Origin: Bacteroidetes bacterium UBA4408
GTDB taxonomy: Bacteria > Bacteroidota > Bacteroidia > UBA4408
DNA length: 5,384 nt
Direction of reading: 5' to 3'
NCBI GenBank assembly: GCA_002389785.1
Contig: DGQS01000112.1
Coordinates: 1 to 5,384, forward strand
Shown here: in pieces, positions 1-5,384 of the stretch
Position numbering within the stretch: position 1 is the stretch's first letter
Layout of the letters: each line of letters opens with the position of its first letter
Notes under the pieces: model-generated
Told to the model about the DNA's origin: nothing
What the model saw: the letters and a program-made list of their open reading frames with translations, nothing else
The model's database searches: none
Position numbers and translations under genes: made by a program

Positions 1-1
1 T

Positions 2-709
2 TTTACTAATGTAACTGCTGCACACACCATCAGCGCAAGCTTTAGCCAGCTTACGTACGGAATAACTGCAAGTGCAGGAAGCAATGGTAGTATTAGTCCG
101 AATGGATTAACAACTGTGAATTGTGGGGCTAATCAAAGCTATACCATTCAAGCTAATTTGGGCTATACCATTCAAGATGTAATTGTAGATGGAATATCGC
201 AAGGTGCAATTGCAACCTATACTTTTACTAATGTTACAGCTTCACATACCATAAGTGCAGTATTTAACTCAGCAGCGCTTTCTATTACCGCAACGGCTGG
301 CGCAAATGGCAGTATTTCACCAAGTGGAGTTCAAGTTGTTACCTCCGGCTCTAATTTGCAATTTACCATTCAAGCAAATACATGTTATCAAATTTCGGAA
401 GTGTTAGTAGATGGAATTTCACAAGGTGCAATAAGCACTTATACATTTACAAATATTAGCACATCTCATACAATTACTGCAAGTTTTACTCCGGTTACTT
501 TTGCAATTACTGCAAGTTCTGGAGCTAATGGTTCTGTCACGCCTTCTGGCACTTCAATGGTAAATTGTGGATCAAATACAACGTATAGCATTACACCTAA
601 TGGTGGATTTGCTATACAAAGTGTGTTGGTCGATGGTATTTCACAAGGATCCATCTCATCCTACACTTTTACAAATGTAAACACAACGCATACCATTAGT
701 GCTACCTTT
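2..709 (+). repeat. Tandem 222-bp (74-aa) InlB-B-like repeats
   Basis: The repeats start at 62, 284 and 506, a spacing of exactly 222 bp, and the last bases of an earlier copy occupy 2-61. Each copy begins ITA(S/T)xGxNGS(I/V)(S/T)P and contains VDGISQG, YTFTN and HT(I)(S/T)A. At the DNA level the VDGISQG segment is very similar between the first two full copies (188-210 and 410-432, two mismatches) and more diverged in the third (632-654). The array continues to the left of the window, so its copy number cannot be counted. These are repeats within a coding region, not a mobile element. Confidence 0.93.
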
Positions 710-1930
710 GTATCCGGAATACCGGCCACATCTTTAACACCGGCATCCTGCAACAGCACTGTAAGTAGCATGTACGATCAAATTTATTGTACACCGGTTG
801 CAGGAGCTAGCAATTATCGTTATAAAGTTGAAAACACTACACTTGGTTTTAACAGTGTTTTTGAACGCAATTCAAGCTTAACAGATTTTCGCATGAATTG
901 GGCTCCAGGTGTTCAATACGCTACCACTTATACAGTTTCTGTTGCAGCTAAAGTCAATGGTAATTGGGGAGCTTATGGTGCCAGTTGTACTGTAACAATA
1001 GGTCCGTTTCCAACCACCCACCTTTCGCCTGCCTCTTGCAATTCAACACTCAGCGGTATGTCGGATCCATTTACTTGTGTAGCAGTGAACGGAGCTACCG
1101 ATTATCAATATCGTATAAGCAATACTGCTTTAAGTTACAGTGTTGAAGTAAAACGTAACAGCACGCTCAATGATTACCGATTATCGTGGTTACCTGCAGC
1201 ATCAGGAGCGCAATATGCTACCACCTATAACGTTGAGGTACGTGCTTTTGTAGGTGGTGTTTGGGGTAATTATGGAAGCATTTGTCAATTAACAACTCCG
1301 CCTGTTCCACTGACCAAATTACAACCTGCGTACTGTGCGAATTATGCATTGCCTAGCTTTTCGAGTGTTGTAAATTGTGTTTCAATTGCCGGGGCAAGTA
1401 ATTACCGCTACCACATTACAGGACCGGCATCTTATAATAAAACATTTACTAGAAATTCACCCTTAAATGATTGGCGTTTTTCATGGACGTTGGCTTGTTG
1501 CGGTCAACAAAACATGCTTCCCAATTCAACCTATATTGTAGAAGTAGCTTATTATATTAATGGAGTTTGGAGTGCATATGGAGCACCCTGTACAGTTGTT
1601 ACCGGCACATCGGTACCACGTTTTTCGTATGATGCATTAAATCCGGAAGTAACGGTTGAAGCAAAAGAAGCAGGACTAAGAATTTATCCTAATCCGGTTT
1701 CTATTTCTGAACCGGTAATGCTCGAAATTCATCCGGGAAGTGATGAAACTACAACGATTGATATAGCCATTTATTCAATGATTGGTGAACGAATATTTGC
1801 TAATAAATTACAATGCAATTCATCTGAATCGTGCATGGTAGAGCCGAAAATGCAATTCGCTTCAGGCGTTTATATTGCAGAAGCAATTATTAGAGGTACA
1901 CCTTACAGAACACGTTTCGTTGTAAAATAA
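2..1930 (+). CDS. Modular T9SS-secreted surface protein, 5'-truncated by window edge
   Basis: The frame is open from base 2, giving 642 visible residues; the true start and signal peptide lie to the left. The GTG at 116 is an internal valine inside a repeat, not a start. Domains by visible residue: the tail of one InlB-B-like repeat (1-20), three full repeats of the divergent InlB B-repeat kind (21-94, 95-168, 169-236) with the core VDGISQG...YTFTNV...HTI, three cysteine-containing modules (242-337, 338-436, 437-536), a short linker, and a type A sorting domain (558-642) with IYPNP at 561-565 and the ending RFVVK. From family knowledge, this C-terminal domain directs export across the outer membrane by the type IX system and is then removed or used for anchoring. 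The repeats suggest a stalk or adhesin. No catalytic domain is visible, so the function is unknown; an enzymatic domain could lie upstream. A hairpin terminator follows 18 bases after the stop, so the gene ends its transcript. Confidence 0.93.
   Translation, partial: FTNVTAAHTISASFSQLTYGITASAGSNGSISPNGLTTVNCGANQSYTIQANLGYTIQDVIVDGISQGAIATYTFTNVTASHTISAVFNSAALSITATAGANGSISPSGVQVVTSGSNLQFTIQANTCYQISEVLVDGISQGAISTYTFTNISTSHTITASFTPVTFAITASSGANGSVTPSGTSMVNCGSNTTYSITPNGGFAIQSVLVDGISQGSISSYTFTNVNTTHTISATFVSGIPATSLTPASCNSTVSSMYDQIYCTPVAGASNYRYKVENTTLGFNSVFERNSSLTDFRMNWAPGVQYATTYTVSVAAKVNGNWGAYGASCTVTIGPFPTTHLSPASCNSTLSGMSDPFTCVAVNGATDYQYRISNTALSYSVEVKRNSTLNDYRLSWLPAASGAQYATTYNVEVRAFVGGVWGNYGSICQLTTPPVPLTKLQPAYCANYALPSFSSVVNCVSIAGASNYRYHITGPASYNKTFTRNSPLNDWRFSWTLACCGQQNMLPNSTYIVEVAYYINGVWSAYGAPCTVVTGTSVPRFSYDALNPEVTVEAKEAGLRIYPNPVSISEPVMLEIHPGSDETTTIDIAIYSMIGERIFANKLQCNSSESCMVEPKMQFASGVYIAEAIIRGTPYRTRFVVK
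725..1609 (+). repeat. Three tandem cysteine-containing modules of about 96-100 residues
   Basis: The modules begin at about 725, 1013 and 1310. Shared landmarks in order are L-x-PAxC, a second Cys about 13-16 residues later, GAxxYxY, an RNSxLxDxRxxW segment, a YxVxVxA-type strand, GxWxxYG, and a final Cys followed by a hydrophobic strand. The strand pattern suggests a beta-sandwich of the fibronectin III or Ig-like type. The third module carries an extra Cys-Cys pair in the ACCGQQ segment. The DNA has diverged far more than the protein pattern, so these are old duplications. I recognise the general look from other Bacteroidota secreted proteins but cannot give a family name. Confidence 0.85.
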
Positions 1931-1947
1931 AGTATTCCTTTACAAAT

Positions 1948-1985
1948 AACGGGCAATGGTTTCATCAATAACCATTGCCCGTTTT
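1948..1985 (+). terminator. Rho-independent terminator of the surface protein gene
   Basis: A perfect 14-bp stem (1948-1961 with 1970-1983, core gggcaatggt/accattgccc) encloses an 8-base loop. On the + strand it runs into TTTT (1982-1985), which overlaps the end of the stem. It begins 18 bases after the TAA stop at 1928-1930. The U tract is short, but the stem is long, perfect and GC-rich relative to its surroundings. Confidence 0.85.
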
Positions 1986-2028
1986 AGTTAATACTGCAAA
2001 AATCAGAGAAAATAGTCAGGTCTAATTT

Positions 2029-2036
2029 TATCTTTG
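2029..2036 (+). promoter_or_regulatory. Bacteroidota-type -7 element upstream of proline dehydrogenase
   Basis: TATCTTTG fits the TAnnTTTG -7 consensus of the Bacteroidota primary sigma factor exactly. It ends 17 bases before the ATG at 2054, which implies a very short leader of roughly ten bases. I see no clear -33 TTG at the expected distance, where the sequence is A-rich, and no Shine-Dalgarno sequence, which is usual in this phylum. The preceding terminator supports independent transcription from here. Confidence 0.65.
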
Positions 2037-2053
2037 TGTTTTAAATTATATGT

Positions 2054-3220
2054 ATGGTTTCATTTGACAATACTGAAAATGCATTTTCAGGGAAAAAGAA
2101 TTCTGATTTGAATCGTTCCTATTGGCTTTTTAATATGGTAAGCAGGCCTTGGATGGTGAATATAGGAGAAATGCTTACCGAATGGTCAATTGCCATGCGA
2201 TTACCCATTACCGGAGCTGTAAAAGCTACTATTTTCAAACAATTTTGTGGTGGTGAAACGATAGAAGAGTGTACTAAAACTATTGCCGAATTGGGCAAGT
2301 ACAACATTGGAACCATACTCGATTACTCGGTTGAAGGGAAGGAAAGTGAAGCCGACTTTAATGCAACCACACGCGAAACCATTGCTACGATTCAAAGAGC
2401 AAAAAATGAAAAAAATATTCCTTTCAGTGTCTTTAAAGTTACCGGACTTGCACGATTCGCACTGCTCGAAAAATGTAGCACTGGAGCTGCTTTAACAGCT
2501 GAAGAAGAATTGGAATTCACCAAAGTTCACCAGCGCGTAAACAGTATTTGTGAAGCAGCCTTTCAAGCAGGTGTACCAGTATTTATAGATGCAGAAGAAA
2601 GCTGGATTCAAGTTGCGATTGATGGTTTGGCGAATGAAATGATGGAAAAGTTTAACAAACAGCGTGCGATTGTTTACAATACCTATCAGTTGTATCGTCA
2701 CGACCGATTGGATTTTTTAAAAGCTTCTTTTGCCGATGCCGAAAAGAAAAATTACTTTTTGGGAGCGAAACTAGTTCGTGGAGCATACATGGAGAAAGAA
2801 CGTGAACGAGCAGCAAACAAAGGATATGCTTCTCCAATTCAGGAAACAAAGGCTGCAACCGACAATGATTACAATGCTGCTTTAGAATTTTGTGTTACGC
2901 ATAGTAAGCGCATCGCTTTTTGTGCCGGTACTCACAACGAACAAAGCTCAATGTATCTTACTGAGTTGATGAAACAGCATTCCCTCAATTTAAACGATAA
3001 GCACATTTATTTTTCTCAATTGCTTGGTATGAGTGATCATATCAGTTATAATCTATCTAAAGCCGGATATAATGTGGCCAAGTATGTGCCTTATGGTCCT
3101 GTAAAAGAAGTTTTACCGTATTTAATTCGCCGTGCACGCGAAAATACTTCAGTAAAGGGACAAACTGGTCGTGAGTTAAGTTTGATTATTAAGGAGAGAA
3201 AAAGAAGAAAGGGGATTTGA
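2054..3220 (+). CDS. Proline dehydrogenase (monofunctional, FAD-dependent)
   Basis: This complete protein of 388 residues should oxidise L-proline to 1-pyrroline-5-carboxylate with FAD, passing electrons to the quinone pool at the inner membrane, the first step of proline catabolism. The PRODH (beta-alpha)8 barrel signatures appear in order: KVTGLARF (128-135), DAEES (179-183), YNTYQLYRHD (208-217), KLVRGAYMEKER (239-250), GTHNE (292-296), QLLGMSD (322-328), YVPYGP (344-349) and PYLIRRAREN (355-364). By family knowledge, the tyrosine of YVPYGP and the Arg pair R359-R360 bind the proline side. The length fits a stand-alone enzyme; the P5C dehydrogenase and DNA-binding parts of PutA are absent. 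The KLVRGAY and YVPYGP...LPYL..RA.EN motifs look more like the mitochondrial enzyme than the PutA type. The ATG at 2054 sits just after a -7 element; the ATG at 2050 is in another frame and closes after five codons. No P5C dehydrogenase gene lies in the window. It could equally be labelled putB. Confidence 0.97.
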   Translation: MVSFDNTENAFSGKKNSDLNRSYWLFNMVSRPWMVNIGEMLTEWSIAMRLPITGAVKATIFKQFCGGETIEECTKTIAELGKYNIGTILDYSVEGKESEADFNATTRETIATIQRAKNEKNIPFSVFKVTGLARFALLEKCSTGAALTAEEELEFTKVHQRVNSICEAAFQAGVPVFIDAEESWIQVAIDGLANEMMEKFNKQRAIVYNTYQLYRHDRLDFLKASFADAEKKNYFLGAKLVRGAYMEKERERAANKGYASPIQETKAATDNDYNAALEFCVTHSKRIAFCAGTHNEQSSMYLTELMKQHSLNLNDKHIYFSQLLGMSDHISYNLSKAGYNVAKYVPYGPVKEVLPYLIRRARENTSVKGQTGRELSLIIKERKRRKGI

Positions 3221-3269
3221 ACAGGTTTAATTTCGAATCATCTTAATAAATACTGCTACAATTAGAAAT

Positions 3270-3304
3270 AAAAAAAGGTGTCGAAAAACTCGACACCTTT
3301 TTTT
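3270..3304. terminator. Bidirectional terminator between convergent genes
   Basis: The stem ggtgtcga/tcgacacc (3277-3284 with 3290-3297) has a 5-base loop and is flanked by seven A on the left (3270-3276) and seven T on the right (3298-3304), which can extend the pairing. Read on + it ends in a U run after the proline dehydrogenase gene, 50 bases past its stop. Read on - it also ends in a U run, here after the barrel gene, whose stop is at 3321-3323. This symmetry is what one expects of a terminator used from both sides. Confidence 0.92.
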
Positions 3305-3320
3305 ATGAAAGTAGTATTAT

Positions 3321-4211
3321 TTAAAACTTAGCATTGGTTCGCTTGTGATAATTTGACATACGGTAGTTTATTGTAACAAACATAAACATATAAGAGTCTT
3401 TGTAATTTGGTTTACCTCTGTCGGTCCCGGTTGCTGTCCAGCTTGGTAAATCGCCCGAGGATGGATCTGCAAAATAGGCTGCTGCATCCCCGCTGTATTC
3501 GCGAATAGCTTCATTATCGTAATAAACGCCACTCACATCATCAATATAGTCGGTAAAAGTTTTTCGAATTCCGTATTCCAGGCCAATGTTCAAATTTTTA
3601 GAGAGTCCATATCTGAATCCTGCTCCAATTGGCAAGCACAATCCAAAACGTTTGTATTTTTCAGGTTCGCCGGGCAATCCTTGACCTTCTGTACCCAGTT
3701 CTTGTAAGTTGTACCATCTGCCGCGATAATAGCCTTTTGGGTTAAAATGAAATACACCAACGCCAACAAAGCCATACATCTGAAACAAAATATTTTTATA
3801 CCCATGCGCACGTTTAATATCGTATCGATGACCTTCGCGATAAACTGTTAAACCTGATAATTCAGCTTGAGCAGATAGTTCCCAAATGTGCGATTTGAAA
3901 CTCAAATTGCGGTAAGCACGTGCCGGGTTTCCGGTTAATTTGTCATTTCCGCTAACTAAACCATAAAATATACCCGCCTTAGCTGAAATATTTGGAGTTA
4001 AATAATACCGAAAACTAGCTGATACATCCGGTCGTGTGGTTGTAAATTCAATGTCTTTAAAAACGTGAGTACCAACCTGATTGGCACCACCTAAATCACC
4101 TAAAAACTGCGTTGCACCAATCCCAATAGAAATTTCTTTACGGTATCGCTTCCAGGTTTGAGCTTGCGACAAGGATGAAAGCAAAAGAAATAAAAATAAA
4201 ATTCGTTTCAA
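3321..4211 (-). CDS. Outer-membrane beta-barrel protein, DUF6089/PorG-like
   Basis: This 296-residue exported protein has a signal peptide with positive MKR, a hydrophobic FLFLLL core and probable signal peptidase I cleavage after SQA (residue 17). No lipobox Cys is present. The mature part starts with IGIGATQFLGDLGG (29-42), followed by alternating amphipathic strands such as ASFRYYLT (65-72), KNILFQMYGFVGVGVFHFNPKG (139-160, given as its two ends), GAGFRYGL and IGLEYGIRKTFTDYIDD (209-225), and a C-terminal strand YMFMFVTINYRM (274-285). This pattern and wording recall the DUF6089 family, which includes the T9SS component PorG; the family call is from memory, and a generic OMP-barrel family is the alternative. 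Its specific role is unknown. The start codon is TTG (4211-4209). The frame has no ATG or GTG before an upstream stop at 4260-4262, and the signal peptide begins exactly at the TTG, so I keep it. No Shine-Dalgarno sequence is visible. It lies 175 bases downstream of the next gene on the same strand. Confidence 0.88.
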   Translation of the reverse strand: MKRILFLFLLLSSLSQAQTWKRYRKEISIGIGATQFLGDLGGANQVGTHVFKDIEFTTTRPDVSASFRYYLTPNISAKAGIFYGLVSGNDKLTGNPARAYRNLSFKSHIWELSAQAELSGLTVYREGHRYDIKRAHGYKNILFQMYGFVGVGVFHFNPKGYYRGRWYNLQELGTEGQGLPGEPEKYKRFGLCLPIGAGFRYGLSKNLNIGLEYGIRKTFTDYIDDVSGVYYDNEAIREYSGDAAAYFADPSSGDLPSWTATGTDRGKPNYKDSYMFMFVTINYRMSNYHKRTNAKF

Positions 4212-4386
4212 TTTTTGGCTGTTTATGGTTATTGGGTGGCTAAAATAGCAATTATTTTTTTATCTAGTTAATCATTACGGTAAACCATTTCATTATTCGA
4301 TAAACTGCAAATTTTGGGGGATGTTTAATGATGTGATCCGAGATGAATGAACAATGCATTTGGATATTTGGTATCGAATCAGTCAC
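4212..4386. other. Intergenic spacer without a recognised gene
   Basis: This 175-bp AT-rich stretch lies between the two minus-strand genes. It has no ORF with coding character and no convincing hairpin followed by a T run for the upstream gene, only a short palindrome (aatgcatt). No exact TAnnTTTG element is found on the - strand. Whether the two genes are co-transcribed cannot be decided from the sequence. Confidence 0.6.
4240..4247 (-). promoter_or_regulatory. Possible weak -7 element for the barrel gene
   Basis: On the - strand this reads TATTTTAG, which matches TAnnTTTG in five of six fixed positions and lies 28 bases upstream of the TTG start. No -33 TTG was found at the usual distance. 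In AT-rich DNA such a match can arise by chance, so this is only a candidate; read-through from the upstream gene is the alternative. Confidence 0.2.
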
Positions 4387-5384
4387 CTAATCGTTGGCAT
4401 GCTCTTGATGATTGATAATAATTTTTTGCATGATTGTTTGCTGGGTAACATGATGGGTAATAATGACAAAATAAATCCCATCCGGCCATCCTTCACTACT
4501 TACAGTTAAATTGTTTTGCTCACCCTGCACACGGTAATTTTCATACAATTTTAGGTTACTATCGTAAATATCGATGTCGGAGTTATTGTTTGCATTTTTT
4601 AAGAGCTCGATGGTTAACTTGTTACCAGCCGGGTTTGGATAAATCTTATATTCTTTGTTTTCATTCTTTAATGCAGGTGCAGTTGCCAGCGGCGAATTTT
4701 TCATTGCCAATACATATTCTCCAGCTTTCATTGAATCAATGGTGATGGTGCCGGTTTTATCGTTTACATTTCCCATTGTTTTTGTATACGAAGTATATAA
4801 ATCCCAATCAGCTCCTGCATTTACTCGGTATAAAAGCACTAAACTATCTTCTTTACCAACAATTAAATCGTGGTCGAGATAGGAATTACCCGCGAATGAA
4901 ATTTTGCGACCATCGTAGGTAATTTTGCCTGATGCTACCAAACCGCTTGGAATAATTCCATCTACTTTCCAATAGCGATTAGTTGAAAGTTGGTAATGCT
5001 TACTAGCATCTTTTAAAGAATCCGGTTTGGTCCAGTTATGTTCAATGCGTATCAATGCTGAATCGCTGATGGAATTTACCGTTATCGTCATAAATGCATT
5101 TGAAAAGTTGGTAATTCCTGTGCTTTTAAGTACGTGTGCTTCACTGCTGATGGCATCGATTATTTTTTGTTTGTAATTTAGTGCAGTATAGCGCGGAAGA
5201 TAGCCGGTTGGGATGAAGAATGTAGAATCCTTTCCACTCAACATAACACTAACGGTTTCACTTTGCCAGCTCGAATCAACCAGGGTAATATCAATTGGAA
5301 CATCCGAAAAGTAGGTGGTAGCTCCTGTAAGCTTTTGTTTAATTGATATGGCGTTGTTATAGCCACTACCTGTAGTTGAGCTTT
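4387..5384 (-). CDS. T9SS-secreted protein, probable M1-family metallopeptidase C-terminus, partial
   Basis: The frame is open through the right window edge (first full codon at 5382), giving 331 visible residues. The ATG at 5244 is internal, because coding continues upstream for 46 residues with the same character (a segment FSDVPIDITLVDSSW). Visible landmarks are IRIEHNW (111-117), RYWKVDG (136-142), DSLVLLYR (179-186) and GEYVLAMKN (221-229), which I associate with the region after the catalytic domain in Bacteroidota M1 aminopeptidases. A type A sorting domain follows from residue 246, with KIYPNP, a DGIYFVII strand and QKIIINHQ, ending in an extra EHAND tail before TAG. The HEXXH zinc site expected of M1 peptidases would lie outside the window, so the enzyme assignment is inference; a non-enzymatic secreted beta-sandwich protein is the alternative. 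Secretion by T9SS is well supported. Confidence 0.85.
   Translation of the reverse strand, partial: SSTTGSGYNNAISIKQKLTGATTYFSDVPIDITLVDSSWQSETVSVMLSGKDSTFFIPTGYLPRYTALNYKQKIIDAISSEAHVLKSTGITNFSNAFMTITVNSISDSALIRIEHNWTKPDSLKDASKHYQLSTNRYWKVDGIIPSGLVASGKITYDGRKISFAGNSYLDHDLIVGKEDSLVLLYRVNAGADWDLYTSYTKTMGNVNDKTGTITIDSMKAGEYVLAMKNSPLATAPALKNENKEYKIYPNPAGNKLTIELLKNANNNSDIDIYDSNLKLYENYRVQGEQNNLTVSSEGWPDGIYFVIITHHVTQQTIMQKIIINHQEHAND

Noticed and set aside
116..118. GTG as the start codon of the first gene
   Set aside because: The frame is open to base 2 and the upstream residues complete an InlB-B-like repeat, so the GTG is an internal valine.
466..654. Minus-strand ORF of 62 codons inside the repeat array
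   Set aside because: It lies opposite the well-supported repeat-coding frame and its product resembles no family I know; it is a shadow.
2..709. CRISPR array or mobile repeat
   Set aside because: The 222-bp units are translated in one frame as protein repeats with no unique spacers between short identical repeats.
2050..2052. Upstream ATG before the proline dehydrogenase start
   Set aside because: It is in another frame and ends at a TGA after five codons; it is too short and too close to the real start to count as a leader peptide.
2119..2858. Several short ORFs on both strands overlapping the proline dehydrogenase gene
   Set aside because: They are in other frames of a gene whose motifs run through its full length, and none has a recognisable domain.
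3590..3811. Minus-strand ORF of 73 codons inside the barrel gene
   Set aside because: It is an alternate frame of the barrel gene; its hydrophobic start arises from the barrel codons.
4655..4882. Plus-strand ORF of 75 codons opposite the partial secreted protein
   Set aside because: It is antisense to a continuous coding frame that carries recognisable motifs, and has no promoter or domain of its own.
5242..5244. ATG as the start of the last minus-strand gene
   Set aside because: Coding continues in frame for 46 residues to the window edge without a stop, and no signal peptide follows the ATG although the protein has a secretion domain.

Overview
The window looks like an ordinary chromosomal segment from a member of the Bacteroidota. 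It is AT-rich. Two proteins end in type IX secretion (T9SS) type A sorting domains with the IYPNP motif. A TAnnTTTG-type -7 promoter element lies just upstream of the proline dehydrogenase gene, and no Shine-Dalgarno sequence is obvious in front of the starts. One protein resembles the DUF6089/PorG outer-membrane barrels found in this phylum. Nothing in the sequence supports a genus-level call.

Layout, left to right. (1) Positions 2-1930, + strand: the 3' part of a large secreted modular protein that is open at the left window edge. It has InlB-B-like repeats with an exact 74-residue (222-bp) period, then three cysteine-containing modules of about 96-100 residues, then a T9SS sorting domain. 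A strong hairpin terminator follows at 1948-1985. (2) Positions 2054-3220, + strand: a complete monofunctional proline dehydrogenase with its own likely promoter. (3) Positions 3270-3304: a near-perfect hairpin flanked by A and T runs, which probably terminates transcription from both sides. (4) Positions 3321-4211, - strand: an outer-membrane beta-barrel protein of DUF6089/PorG type that appears to start with TTG. (5) Positions 4387-5384, - strand: the C-terminal part of a second T9SS cargo protein, cut by the right window edge. It resembles the C-terminal region of Bacteroidota M1-family aminopeptidases.

The first and last genes encode exported cell-surface or secreted proteins, and the barrel belongs in the outer membrane. 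The proline dehydrogenase is a housekeeping catabolic enzyme that appears to be transcribed alone. I see no RNA gene, insertion sequence, CRISPR array, phage gene or defence system. The more unusual points are the complementary cysteine pattern in the 74-residue repeats, the uncharacterised triple-cysteine modules, the TTG start and the shared bidirectional terminator. I do not find evidence for a new multi-gene system.
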